Positions 27,138 through 37,363 of a stretch of 64,000 bases of DNA are shown here, piece by piece. The stretch is from NCBI GenBank assembly GCA_963824095.1, contig CAWGNS010000002.1, forward strand, positions 102,389-166,388, written 5' to 3'. The stretch is from JBBDWJ01 sp963824095. GTDB taxonomy: Bacteria; Acidobacteriota; Terriglobia; Bryobacterales; UBA6623. A program made the position numbers and the translations under genes. The first letter of the stretch is position 1, and every line of letters starts with the position of its first letter. The notes beneath the pieces are model-generated. The model saw only the letters and a list, made by a program, of their open reading frames with translations. It did no database searches and had not been told where the DNA came from.

Positions 27138-29953
27138 GTGAAAATACGAGCAGCCCCGCTCGGCGCTGGCTTGGCCCTGCTGATCGCATCTCACAACGGG
27201 CAGCGGTGCGCCCGCGCCTGCGCCGGCCGCTGCGGCCAGTCGAAACGCTCCGGCCACTCTCGGCGAACTACGCCAGGCGTTCCAGAACCCGCCCGACGAC
27301 GCGCGCGTGATGGTGCGCTGGTGGTGGTTCGGCCCCGCGGTTACCGATCGCGAACTATCCCGTGAAATGGAGCACATGAAGGAGGGCGGCATCGGCGGCT
27401 TCGAGGTGCAGCCGGTTTACCCGGTGGCCTTCGACGATGCCGAGCGTGGCATACACAACCTTCCCTTCATGTCGGCTGCGTTTCTCGATGCGCTGCGGTT
27501 CACGGCGCAGCGGGCCGCGCAGTTGGGACTGCGCTTCGATTTGACGCTGGGCAGCGGTTGGCCCTACGGCGGGCCGCAGATTCCCGTCAGCCAGGCCGCC
27601 GGGGCGCTGCGTTGCGACCGCGTGAAAGTCAGCGCCGATTCGCGCCGCATCACGCTGCCCGACACGCGCGCCGGGGAAAAGCTCCTGGCCGCGTTCGCGG
27701 TTCGGCTTCAGGATGGGCAACCCGACGCCGCGAGCATTCGCGCGCTCGACGATTTCCACGACGGCGCCCTTTGGATTCCGGCGGACGTCGATGCGTCCTA
27801 CGAAGTCTGGTTCTTCCTCTCCAGCCGCTCGGGTAAATTGGTCGAGCGCGCCGCGGTCGACGCCGATGGGTTTGTCCTCGACCACTACGATCGCAACGCT
27901 CTTGAGACGCATCTGAGGAAGGTGGGATATCCGCTGCTGCGCGCCGCGGCCCCGCACCTCCCTATGCGGTCTTTTGCGACAGCCTCGAGGTCGACGGCTC
28001 GGACTGGACTCCCCAATTCCTCCAGGAGTTTCAAAAGCGTCGCGGCTATGATCTCGACGCCGCACCTGCCCGCGCTGGTCGCCGACATCGGCGCAAGCAC
28101 GCGCGCCATCCGCCACGACTGGGGGCGGACGCTGACCGAACTGGTCGAGGAGAAATTCCTGGCGCCGCTGCAGGAGTGGGCGCGCGCCAACGGCACGAAA
28201 CTTCGCGCGCAGGCCTATGGCGTTCCGCCGGCGGTCCTTTCGAGCGGCGCCTATGCCGACCTGCCCGAAGGCGAGGGCAGCGCCTGGAAGACGTTGACCG
28301 CGTCGCGCTGGGCCAGTTCGTCGAGCCACTTTTTCGACAAGCCCGTCACCTCGGCCGAGACCTGGACCTGGCTGCACTCGCCCGTCGTTTCGCGCGACGC
28401 CCCTCGATATGAAAGCCGAGGCGAACCAGCAATTTCTGCAGGGCATCAATCAGTTGGTTGGCCACGGCTGGCCCTACACGGCGGAAGGAGTGAAATATCC
28501 CGGCTGGCATTTCTACGCCGCCGGCGTCTACAACGAGAAAAACCCGTGGTGGATCGTGATGCCCGACCTGATGCGTTATCTGCAGCGGCTGAGCTTTCTG
28601 TTGCGCCAGGGCCGGCCGCGAAACGATGTTGCGCTCTACCTGCCCAACAGCGACGCCTGGGCCGATATCACGCCGGGCCACGCCAATCTGATGCGCTTGT
28701 TGCAGCGGCGCGTCGGGCCGGAAGTGATCGGCGGAATTCTCGAGGCGGGCTATGTGCCGGACTTTTTCGACGACGGCGTATTGAGCCGGCTCGGCCGCGT
28801 CGAAACCGGCGGCCTGACGCTCGGCGAGAACCGCTACCCGATCGTCGTCCTGCCGCCGCTCGAAACGATCCCGCTCGAAACGCTGCGCACGCTCGACGCA
28901 TTCACCAAAGCCGGGGGGAAGCTGGTCGCGGTAGGCCGCCTGCCGACGATGGCGCCGGGATTGCTGGCGGATGAAGCGGCTCAGCGGGAGGTTCGCGATA
29001 CCGTCGAGCGGTTGTTTCGAGCGCCGTCGGCGCCGGCCCGCTTTGTCGATGACGCCAGCCGCCTGGGCGCAATGCTCAACAGCGCGCTCCCGCCCGATGT
29101 ATCGTTCGCGCCCGCCACTCCCGATGTTGGGTTCGTCCATCGCTCGACTGCGTTCGCCGAGATTTACTTTCTGGCGAACACGGCGAACACAGCGATCCAC
29201 GGCACCGCCTCGTTCCGCGTCGGCGACGGCGAGATGACGGCCGAATGGTGGGACCCCATGAGCGGCGAAGCGACACCCGCCGCGATGGTCGCGCGCGGCG
29301 CGGGCGTTGCCAAACTGGACCTCGCCTTGGACGCTTACGGCTCGCGGGTGCTGGTCTTCTCGCCAGACGCCAAGCCGTTCGTCCCGCCGCCCGCGGCTCC
29401 GCCGCTTTCCGAAAGCATCGATATCAGCTCCGCGTGGAGCGTGCAATTCGGCGAAAACTCCGAGCCGGTGAGCATCGACCCGCTCAAGTCCTGGACCGAC
29501 GACGAGAGCACCCGCTACTTCTCGGGCGTCGCGACCTATGAGCGGGAAGTGAAGGTTCCCGACCGCCTGTTGCGCGCAGGTGTGCCCGTCCGGCTCGACT
29601 TGGGTAAAGGCACGGTCGTATCCAACGAGCGCCCCGCCGCCAACGGCATGCGCGCCTGGCTCGAAGGCCCAGTTCGCGAGGCGGCCGTGGTCTACGTGAA
29701 CGGCAAGCGCGCCGGCGCCGTGTGGTGCCCGCCGTATGCGATCGATGTGGCGGCGCTGCTGCACGCCGGGGTCAACCACCTCCGCATCGAAGTCGCCAAC
29801 CTGGCGCTCAACGCCAAAGCCGCCCAGCCGCTGCCCGACTATCGTCTGCTGAACCAGATCTACACCGAGCGCTTCACCGATCAGGACATGGACAAGATAA
29901 CGCCGCAGCCGGCCGGGCTGCTGGGGCCAATACGGCTGGTGGCCGGCAAGTAA
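27138..29953 (+). pseudogene. GH106-type (alpha-L-rhamnosidase-like) gene with four frameshifts
   Basis: A full-length secreted glycoside hydrolase can be read from the GTG at 27138 (strong GGAAGGAA site, leader 'LGAGLALLIAS') to 29953, but only by changing frame four times: about +1 at 27195-27215, -1 near 27955, +1 near 28064 and +1 near 28386. Frame-corrected protein has the family blocks 'RVMVRWWWFGPAVT', 'YAVFCDSLEVDGSDW', 'RATPLDMKAEANQQF', 'VGHGWPYTAEGVKYPGW' and a C-terminal beta-sandwich with 'VYVNGKRAGAVWCPPYAID'. The third quarter to the end (28409-29953) is intact. It is either a decaying gene or a stretch with sequencing errors; conserved residues on both sides of each shift favour recent damage. 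Confidence 0.8.
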
Positions 29954-30273
29954 GCGTCTGCGAATTCATTTCCTCTCCGCCCCACTCGTGGCGGCTTCCC
30001 TCGCTCGCACGGCCCCGATTCATTGCCATCACTAGTGGCTTTAGATTAGTCAACAATCGCAAACATCCCACTCGCGCAAGCGTGAATCCTTGCCGCCTTT
30101 GCCGTATCATGGGGAAAAGCGAATTGCCTCACCCCACACGTGTCGTCCAGCAAGTTGCGGCGGAACCCATCCGCGCGTCGATTTCGTTGGTCTTACCGAT
30201 ACGCACAACCCCATCGCCGCCGGCTCGCTTTGGCGGCGGAACGCATTGAGGCATGGTTGCGGCGAGGAGTTTC
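29954..30273. other. intergenic region without recognisable content
   Basis: About 320 bases between the glycosidase and the UnbV-type gene, same orientation. It presumably carries the promoter of the downstream pair and ends in the CGAGGAG ribosome site. No repeats were seen. Confidence 0.45.
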
Positions 30274-32070
30274 GTGATCCGATTTGCACTGGCGCTCTTG
30301 CTCGCGGGCCTTTTGGCGACGCCTCTGGTGATGAAATACCTTCATCGCCCCGAAGCGGAGTCCGAGGTCGCCGATAGCAGCGCTCCCGAAGCCCCCTCCC
30401 GCTACGGCTTTCGTCTGGAAGAATCGGCCAAGGCCGCCGGCATCGAGTTTCACCACACCGCGCCGACGCTCGACCCGCGGCTGCGCCACTTCATGGAAGT
30501 CATCGCCTCGATGGGCGCCGCCGTTTCGGTGACCGACTTTGACCGCGACGGTTGGGACGACATCTACGCGGTCAACAGCGGCGAGGGCAGCCGCAACGCG
30601 CTCTACCGCAATCAAGGCGATGGAACGTTTCGGGACGTCGCCGCCGAAGTGGGCCTCGCCGACGTGAATCAACCCGGCACCGGCGTTTCGATGGGAACCG
30701 TCTGGGGCGACTACGACAACGACGGCTACGAAGACGTCTTCCTCTACAAGTGGGGCCGCCCCGAACTATTCCACAACGACGGTGGCAAGCATTTCAGCCG
30801 CGTCACCGAAACCGCCAAGCTGCCCGCCTGGCTGAATGCCAACACTGCCGTTTGGTTCGACTATGACCGTGACGGCCTGCTCGATCTTTTCATCGGCGGC
30901 TATTTTCCGGAAGACGTCGATCTGTGGCATCTCAAAACCACGCGGATCATGCCCAACAGCTTCGAGTACGCCTCCAACGGCGGCCGCAAATACCTGTTCC
31001 ATAATCTCGGCGGCGGCCGTTTCGAGGAAGTGTCGAAGGCGCTCGGCATTGAGTCGCGCCGCTGGGCGCTGGCCGCGGTGGCGGCCGACCTGCGCGGCAC
31101 CGGCTATCCCGACCTGTTCGTCGCCAATGACTACGGCGTCTCGGAGTTATTTCTCAACGAGGGCGGCAAGCGTTTTCGCGAGGCCGGCAAGGAGTCGGGC
31201 GTCGGCTACCGGCCCAAGAGCGGCATGAACGCGTCCGTGGGCGACGTGCTCAACGATGGGCAGTTCTCGATCTATGTTTCGAATATCTCCGCCGACGGCG
31301 TGTTGATGCAAGGCAACAATCTGTGGGTGCCGCTGCCCGGCAAAGCCAACGCGCCCGACGGCGCCGTGCACTACGGAAATCTGGCGAACGCCATGGGCGT
31401 GGAGTTGGGCGGCTGGAGTTTCGGCGCGCAGTTCGGCGATCTCAACAACGACGGCTTTCTCGACCTCTACGCCACCAACGGCTTTCTTTCGCTCGACCGC
31501 AAGCGCAGCTACTGGTACGACTATTCAAAAATCGCCGGCGGCAACGAATCGATCATCTCCGACGCCGCCAACTGGCCGCTGCTCGACGGGCGCACGCTTT
31601 CCGGCTATGAAGGCAAGCACGTCTGGATCAACAACGGCAGCGGCGACTTCGTCGAGGTCAGCCGCGCGGTCGGCGTGACCGACCTCTACGATGGGCGCGC
31701 CCTGGCGATGGCCGACTTCGGCAACCGCGGCGTACTCGACGTGGTCGTCGCCAACCAGCGCGGGCCGCTGCTGCTGTATCGCAACCGCGTCGCGCCCGGG
31801 AACCATTGGGTCCAGTTCGAGCTCGAAGGGCGAGCGAGCAACCGCAGCGCGATCGGCGCGCAGGTGCGGCTCTATTGGGACGGCAAGCAGCAGGTGCAGG
31901 AAGTGTCGGGCGGCAGCGGGTTCAGCGCGCAGAGCGAGCGCCGCCTCCATTTCGGACTCGGCAAAGCCTCGCGGGTCGATCGCGTCGAAGTGCGTTGGCC
32001 TTCGGGACGCACTCAGACCCTCGAAGCCCCCGAGATCGACACGCTGCACAGGATTACGGAACCCGAATGA
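30274..32070 (+). CDS. CRTAC1/UnbV-type FG-GAP repeat protein with ASPIC domain
   Basis: About 598 residues. The GTG at 30274 is preferred because GAGGAG precedes it; an ATG at 30253 would add seven residues. An N-terminal hydrophobic segment (FALALLLAGLLATPLVM) exports or anchors it. Five or more FG-GAP/VCBS blades with calcium-type loops follow (TDFDRDGWDDIY, 'GDYDNDGYEDVF', 'FDYDRDGLLDLF', 'GDLNNDGFLDLY'). The last 90 residues are an ASPIC/UnbV domain (GNHWVQFELEG, 'SGGSGFSAQSERRLHFGLG', 'VEVRWPSG'). The stop overlaps the next ATG. The pair matches UnbV-UnbU from enediyne clusters, though no polyketide genes are nearby. Confidence 0.93.
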   Translation: MIRFALALLLAGLLATPLVMKYLHRPEAESEVADSSAPEAPSRYGFRLEESAKAAGIEFHHTAPTLDPRLRHFMEVIASMGAAVSVTDFDRDGWDDIYAVNSGEGSRNALYRNQGDGTFRDVAAEVGLADVNQPGTGVSMGTVWGDYDNDGYEDVFLYKWGRPELFHNDGGKHFSRVTETAKLPAWLNANTAVWFDYDRDGLLDLFIGGYFPEDVDLWHLKTTRIMPNSFEYASNGGRKYLFHNLGGGRFEEVSKALGIESRRWALAAVAADLRGTGYPDLFVANDYGVSELFLNEGGKRFREAGKESGVGYRPKSGMNASVGDVLNDGQFSIYVSNISADGVLMQGNNLWVPLPGKANAPDGAVHYGNLANAMGVELGGWSFGAQFGDLNNDGFLDLYATNGFLSLDRKRSYWYDYSKIAGGNESIISDAANWPLLDGRTLSGYEGKHVWINNGSGDFVEVSRAVGVTDLYDGRALAMADFGNRGVLDVVVANQRGPLLLYRNRVAPGNHWVQFELEGRASNRSAIGAQVRLYWDGKQQVQEVSGGSGFSAQSERRLHFGLGKASRVDRVEVRWPSGRTQTLEAPEIDTLHRITEPE

Positions 32071-32957
32071 CCCGCATCGCCACTAGTTCCGCCGCCACCG
32101 AGCCCGCCGCCGGCCCCCAAGCCGCCGCCGGCGCATCCCACAACCCCTCCGCGTTGGGGCGCTTCTTCAGCATCGAGAACCGCTACCTCGCCCCGCTGCT
32201 GATCACGACGATTCTGCTGGTCGGCCAGCTCTCGTTCGGCCTGCTCGAAAGCTTTTCGCGCACGGCGCTGGCGATTGTCGTCAGTATCGTCTTCGAGGTC
32301 GCGCTCGGCTGGCTGGTGCGCCGCTCGATCCCGCACCTGGCGAGCGCCTATATTTCAGGGATCAGCGTCGGCATCCTGTTGCGCTCGCCCGAATTCTGGC
32401 CTTACGCGCTGGGCAGCGCCATCGCCATCACCTCGAAGTACGCGATCCGCTGGAAGGGCAAGCACCTCTGGAACCCGTCGAACTTCGCGGTCTGCGCGAT
32501 CCTGTTGTTGGCCCCCGAATATGTCGCCGGGCTGAGCGTGCAGTGGGGCAACAATCTGTGGCCCATCGCGATCGTCTGGCTGCTTGGCGCGGCGATCGTC
32601 TATCGCGTCGGGCGGATCAACATCACCCTGACCTACGTCCTCTCGTTCCTGGCCTTCGCCTGGCTACGCACCGCGATCACCGGGCACGGCTTCCTGGCCG
32701 AAGTTGCGCCGATCACCGGACCGATGTATCAACTGTTCATCTTCTTCATGGTCACCGACCCCAAGACCACGGTGAAGTCGAAGCGGGCGCAATGCGTGGT
32801 GGTGTTTCTGGTGGCGCTGGTCGAGATGATCCTGCGGCTTAACGAAAGCATCTACGCGCCATTTTATGCGCTCGGCCTGGTGGGGCCCGCCGCGATGGCG
32901 GTCGAGATCTGGCTGTCATCGCGAAGCACGGCGCGGCCGGCCGTCGCCGGCCTTTGA
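32067..32957 (+). CDS. UnbU-like / RnfD-NqrB-like membrane protein
   Basis: 296 residues, starting at an ATG that overlaps the previous stop (ATGA). After a cytoplasmic Ala/Pro-rich start there are nine or so transmembrane helices. The blocks 'YISGISVGILLRSPEFWPY', 'GKHLWNPSNFAVCAILL' and 'FFMVTDPKTT' resemble the NQR2/RnfD family, in which a related Thr block carries covalent flavin. In enediyne clusters the same two-gene pair is called UnbV and UnbU. Here the pair stands alone, so it probably serves a membrane redox or transport function unrelated to enediynes. That is inference. Confidence 0.85.
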   Translation: MTRIATSSAATEPAAGPQAAAGASHNPSALGRFFSIENRYLAPLLITTILLVGQLSFGLLESFSRTALAIVVSIVFEVALGWLVRRSIPHLASAYISGISVGILLRSPEFWPYALGSAIAITSKYAIRWKGKHLWNPSNFAVCAILLLAPEYVAGLSVQWGNNLWPIAIVWLLGAAIVYRVGRINITLTYVLSFLAFAWLRTAITGHGFLAEVAPITGPMYQLFIFFMVTDPKTTVKSKRAQCVVVFLVALVEMILRLNESIYAPFYALGLVGPAAMAVEIWLSSRSTARPAVAGL

Positions 32958-33204
32958 AATCTTCGTCCGGATCGCGCCCTGCCCCCGGGTTGTGTGCGAT
33001 CTGCCCCAAGTCCTGTGCCGGCCAGCCTACGGAGAAGGGGAAAGAAGCGGCAAGGTGGCAACAGCAGCGGAACGCATTCCTCGGCGGCGATTCCAAATCT
33101 GGACCAACCGTCACCCGAACGGACACTTGGCTCGTCGAAATCCCTGGCCTGTAAGGAAGCTGCGTTTGGCCTTTGAATTGCCGTAGCAATCTCTCTATAT
33201 ACCT

Positions 33205-35667
33205 ATGATCGCCATTCTCAAGGACCTTGGTTTCGGATTCCGAGTTCTGCGCCGCAGTCCCGCGTTCACGGCCGTTGCGGTGTTCACGCTCGGTCTGGGG
33301 ATTGCCGTCAACACGACGGTATTCAGTTGGGTCGATTCCGTCCTGCTGCACCCCTTCCCAGGCGTCGGCGAACCGCACGACCTCGCCCTCATCGAGACGC
33401 TGACCCCCAGCGGCGAGTATCTGGTCAACACGTCTTACCTCGACTATCTGGACTATCGCGAGAGCCTGCAACTGGTCTCCGGAGTCGCCCTCGGACGCTT
33501 CACGCCGCTGAGCGTCGGCGCCGAGGGCAGCACGGCGCGCGCTTGGGCGGAACTCGTCTCGGGAAACTATTTCGATCTGTTGCAAGTCAAGCCCGTGTTG
33601 GGCCGCACGTTTCTGCCCGCAGAGGGACGCAACCAGGAAGGCGGCGCCCCGGTTGCCGTGATCAGCTATCGCCTGTGGCAGACCCGTTTTGGCGGCAACC
33701 CGAAGGTGTTGGGCCAGACCATCCGTTTGAACCGGCACCCGCTGACGGTCGTCGGCGTGGCGCCCCAGGATTTCCATGGCAGCACCGCCGGCGTGCTCTA
33801 TGACGTTTGGATTCCCGTCACCATGGCCACCGCGATGGGTACCGGGCACGGCACCCTGCACAACCGCGGAACGCGCGACGAGACGTCCACGATCGTGCGG
33901 CTCAAGCCCGGAGTCACCATCGGGCAGGCCCGCGCCGAAGTGGCCGCGCTGGGTAAGCGGCTGGCGGCGATGTATCCGGACACCAACCGGGGTATCGAGC
34001 TCACGGTGACGCCGCTGTGGCAGGGGCATCTGGGCGCGCAGGGCATGTTGCTACAGCCGCTGCGCATTCTGATGGCGTTGTCTCTGCTGCTTCTGCTGAT
34101 CGTCTGCGCAAATGTCTCCAACCTGTTGCTGGCCCGCGCCGTCTCGCGCCAGAAAGAGTTCGGTATCCGGCTGGCGCTGGGGGCCCGCCGCTCCCGCCTG
34201 GCGACACAGCTTCTGGTCGAGACCCTGCTGCTGGCCGCCGGCGGCGCCGTGGTCGGGGTCACGCTGGTTGTCTGGAGCGGGCAATCGCTCGGTTTGCTGA
34301 TCCCCATCGTGGATGTGCCGCTCGATTTCGGCGGCAGATTGAACCTGTCGACTCTCGGCTTCACGTTGCTGATCGCACTCGTCGCGACGCTGCTATCGGG
34401 CACGGCGCCGGCCCTGCTCACCGCCCGCTCCGGTCTGAATGAGATCCTCAAGGAGGGCGGCCGCAGCGGAAGCGGCGGCGTCCGCTCGCACCGCCTGCGG
34501 AGCCTGTTGGTGGTTTCCCAGATGGCCTTGGCTACGGTGGCGCTGGTCGGCGGCGGGTTGTTCTACCGCAGCTTCCAGAACGCGAGCGGCATCGATCCGG
34601 GCTTTGACCGAAGCCATATCTCGGTGTCGCAGTTCTATCTCTCCTACGCCGGCTATTCGGCGCAGGAGCAGCGCGAATTCTGCCGCAACCTTCGCGAGCG
34701 GTTGGAGTCGGAACCGGGTGTGGTCGGCGTGACCTACTCCGATGTGGTCCCGATGTCGACCGCCTCCGGGGCCGGCTCCACGCCCTGGCACCAGCTCGAC
34801 ATCGAAGGCTATACGCCCGCGCCCGACGAGCAGATGATGATTCATCGCGCCACCGTTCCGCCCGGCTACTTCGATCTGCTCGGCATCCCGCTGCTCGAAG
34901 GGCGCGACTTCACCGAACGCGATTCCGCCGAAGCACCCCTGGTGATCCTTGTGAATCAGACCTTCGCCAATCGGTTCTTCCACGGCGGTAACGCGATCGG
35001 CCGCAAGGTCCATTTCGAAGGCCGCCTGGCGACCGTTGTTGGTTTGGTGAAAGACAGCAAATACCAGACGCCGATCGAGGGTCCCACGCCGTTCTTCTAC
35101 ATACCCTTCCGCCAATGGTTCGCGCCCGGCCTCAACTTTTCGGTCTTCCTCAAGACCGCCGGCGACCCGCTGCGCCTGACGCCCATTCTGCGCCGTGATG
35201 CCCTCGCCCTCAACCAGGACGCCGTGTTCACTACCCGCTTGTTGTCCGACGCCACCACCGGCTCGCTGTTCGCGCAGCACGTCGCGGCCAGCCTGCTGGG
35301 AGTGGTCGGTGCCATCTCGCTGCTGCTGGCGGCCGTTGGCCTGTATAGCGTGATGAGCTACGCCGTCACCGAGCGCACGCAAGAGATGGGAATCCGAATG
35401 GCGCTGGGCGCGCAGCGAGCAGATGTTCTCGGGCTGGTGCTGCGGCAGGGCCTGCGCCTGATCCTGCCTGGGCTGCTGGCCGGAACCCTCATCGCCCTGG
35501 CCGCGGCGCGCATCGTCGCCGGAATGCTGGTGAACGTCAGCGCCTCCGACCCGCTCTCCTACGCGGCGGCGGCGGCATTCCTCGGACTGGTAGCGGCGCT
35601 CGCCAGCTACCTGCCGGCGCTGCGCGCCACGCGCGTGGATCCCATGACCGCCTTGCGCAACGAGTAA
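33205..35667 (+). CDS. ADOP-family ABC transporter permease (MacB/FtsX type)
   Basis: An 820-residue inner-membrane permease with two tandem FtsX/MacB halves. The order is helix (TAVAVFTLGLGIAVNTTVFS), MacB periplasmic core (about 50-260), three helices (about 285-405), a hinge (LRSLLVVSQMALATVALVGGGLFY), a second periplasmic core (about 460-680) and three final helices ending in the RATRVDPMTALRNE signature. No ATPase gene is adjacent, as expected for the acidobacterial duplicated orphan permease (ADOP) family. Substrate unknown. Only a weak ribosome site precedes the ATG. Confidence 0.95.
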   Translation: MIAILKDLGFGFRVLRRSPAFTAVAVFTLGLGIAVNTTVFSWVDSVLLHPFPGVGEPHDLALIETLTPSGEYLVNTSYLDYLDYRESLQLVSGVALGRFTPLSVGAEGSTARAWAELVSGNYFDLLQVKPVLGRTFLPAEGRNQEGGAPVAVISYRLWQTRFGGNPKVLGQTIRLNRHPLTVVGVAPQDFHGSTAGVLYDVWIPVTMATAMGTGHGTLHNRGTRDETSTIVRLKPGVTIGQARAEVAALGKRLAAMYPDTNRGIELTVTPLWQGHLGAQGMLLQPLRILMALSLLLLLIVCANVSNLLLARAVSRQKEFGIRLALGARRSRLATQLLVETLLLAAGGAVVGVTLVVWSGQSLGLLIPIVDVPLDFGGRLNLSTLGFTLLIALVATLLSGTAPALLTARSGLNEILKEGGRSGSGGVRSHRLRSLLVVSQMALATVALVGGGLFYRSFQNASGIDPGFDRSHISVSQFYLSYAGYSAQEQREFCRNLRERLESEPGVVGVTYSDVVPMSTASGAGSTPWHQLDIEGYTPAPDEQMMIHRATVPPGYFDLLGIPLLEGRDFTERDSAEAPLVILVNQTFANRFFHGGNAIGRKVHFEGRLATVVGLVKDSKYQTPIEGPTPFFYIPFRQWFAPGLNFSVFLKTAGDPLRLTPILRRDALALNQDAVFTTRLLSDATTGSLFAQHVAASLLGVVGAISLLLAAVGLYSVMSYAVTERTQEMGIRMALGAQRADVLGLVLRQGLRLILPGLLAGTLIALAAARIVAGMLVNVSASDPLSYAAAAAFLGLVAALASYLPALRATRVDPMTALRNE

Positions 35668-35788
35668 GCGCCGACGGGTTTTGCGCTCGCCCGCCGTGCT
35701 GTTCCGGCATGCCTCCACGAGCCGTTATTCGCGTGCCTTCAACCCAGCAGCTTCTGAGGCCTTTCGCTTCGACTCCTCGTGAACCAGG

Positions 35789-36169
35789 CTAGCGCTTCCT
35801 TGCCAGCAATGCCGCAACCCCTCCCAGCAGCGACCCGGCAAGCGAGGCGGAAAATCCGACTCCAGCCGCGATCAGGACCTCGAAGGGCCACAGGTTGTGA
35901 GACGTCGGGTCGGCGAGCGTTTCCGCCTCAACACGCGCCATAACGCAAGCCGGAAAGGCGAGGCCGACGCATAACAATGCCCACAAGAACGGGATGTCGA
36001 ATACCAGCCGCAGCAATGCCGCAAGCACCACGGCAATCGCAATCGAATAGCCGGGTAGCGAACCCGGCAGCGACAACTTTGCGTACGGAATTTGCCAGTA
36101 GGAAATACCGATCGCCAGGAAGGTAATCAAGAATGCCAGCAGTACGCTGAGCCATGAATTTCGCTGCAC
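35789..36169 (-). CDS. four-helix membrane protein
   Basis: 126 residues starting at a GTG with GGGAGGT five bases upstream. Four hydrophobic helices are visible (about 7-27, 40-58, 62-78, 95-122), with a polar loop VEAETLADPTSHN between the third and fourth and an RKR end. No family is recognised. It converges on the ADOP permease gene and diverges from the gene at 36390. Confidence 0.75.
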   Translation of the reverse strand: MQRNSWLSVLLAFLITFLAIGISYWQIPYAKLSLPGSLPGYSIAIAVVLAALLRLVFDIPFLWALLCVGLAFPACVMARVEAETLADPTSHNLWPFEVLIAAGVGFSASLAGSLLGGVAALLARKR

Positions 36170-36389
36170 TGCACCTCCCGGCTAACCCTGGCGGTGTTGG
36201 CGATCATTTTAGAACGTTCCTGAGTCTGCGGCACGGGGGAAAACCCGAGTGTCAGACGCACCTCGGGTTGCTAAACTGCGCCAGGGCCTGTCCTCCCGCC
36301 GCGGTGATGAGCATCCGTTTCCGGTCCCCGCTCATCCGCGGCATCAACGCGGGGCGAAAGCCGATTCCAACTCTCGAGAGGACTTCTTC

Positions 36390-36776
36390 ATGGTGACGAT
36401 GGCAGACTACACGGTGCTGCGCGACGGCACATTCGACCTCGATAGCGGCGCGCATCTGGAACTGGCGCCGTTTTTTCCGCCCGACGATCTGGTGCCGGGC
36501 ACGGGCCAGGCGAAAGCCATCCTGTGCTACAAAGCGCGGCCGTTGGCGCAACCGCCCTTCTCTCCCCAAGTCGACCTCAAGATCTCATTGAAGTTTCAGA
36601 ACCTTCAAATCGAAACCATCCGCATCAAAGACGACAACGTGCGCGGGTTGTGGGAGGCGTTCTCGGCGGCGGAATTGAGTCAGACGGTTGGCAATGTTTT
36701 CATTTTCACTTCCGTCACGGGACGCGTCCGCATCTCCGACGTGGTGCTGTGGTATCAGCGCAGGATTTCCGGGTAG
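36390..36776 (+). CDS. hypothetical protein
   Basis: 128 residues from the ATG at 36390, chosen because GAGAGGA lies seven bases upstream; the open frame begins earlier at 36249 without a site. The product is soluble and beta-rich, with the blocks 'GTGQAKAILCYKARPLAQP', 'VDLKISLKFQNLQIETIRIK' and 'IFTSVTGRVRISDVVLWYQR'. I recognise no family. No operon partner is evident. Confidence 0.65.
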   Translation: MVTMADYTVLRDGTFDLDSGAHLELAPFFPPDDLVPGTGQAKAILCYKARPLAQPPFSPQVDLKISLKFQNLQIETIRIKDDNVRGLWEAFSAAELSQTVGNVFIFTSVTGRVRISDVVLWYQRRISG

Positions 36777-36907
36777 CCCTCGGAAACGGCCGCGGACGCC
36801 GCCAAAAACGGAATTGTGCCATCATCGGCGGTGCGCTAGGGGCGCGCCGGCACCCACTTGCCGAAAGGGCCATGCCCGCCTACAGAAACAAAACTGGAGG
36901 TGTGCGC

Positions 36908-37131
36908 GTGAGTCTGGAAAATTTCCGGAAACAAGCGAAACTGCTCGTCCGTTGGCACCGCGACGGCAACTATTCGGTGGGCGGCCGAATCCGCCAGCTC
37001 CCCCGCTATCGAGAGCTAACCGATTAGCCCGCAACGTGCCTTTTGTTCATCGGCTGAAGCAAGAGCCATGGGGCCAGTCGTCGTTCCTCGTTCGCGATCC
37101 CGATGGCAACTGGCTTTGCTTCGCCGGCTAG
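36908..37131 (+). pseudogene. remnant of a VOC/glyoxalase gene with internal deletion
   Basis: A GTG with GGAGGT upstream starts a 39-residue frame with the block 'MSLENFRKQAKLLVRWHRD' and 'YSVGGRIRQLPRYRELTD', a known N-terminal leader of some VOC-family proteins. It stops at 37027. Immediately after, in another frame, comes 'VPFVHRLKQEPWGQSSFLV' and 'RDPDGNWLCFAG' to a stop at 37131, the last strands of a VOC domain. The roughly 100-150 residues that should lie between are missing, so a deletion has joined head and tail out of frame. Confidence 0.75.
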
Positions 37132-37363
37132 CTTTGTCGAGGTGATCGCTTCGAAACACAGACAACGAGGCCCGGAGCGAACCGCCGCGCCGGAGGCCGC
37201 TGCCACAGCCGGCGCCGGACGCCAGCCCAACGCACGTCCTGCATCTTCCCCCTGGTGAGATCGCTCGCAACAATCGCCGCCCCCCGCCGATAAACCAGTT
37301 GGAGAGGCAAGGCCGCGCCTTCGCGCAAGTCCTTCGCCCCGTATCGATCAAGGAGGACAGCTC

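Noticed and set aside
30274..32957. Enediyne biosynthetic cluster
   Set aside because: Only the UnbV-UnbU-type pair is present; no polyketide synthase, thioesterase or other cassette gene lies in the window.
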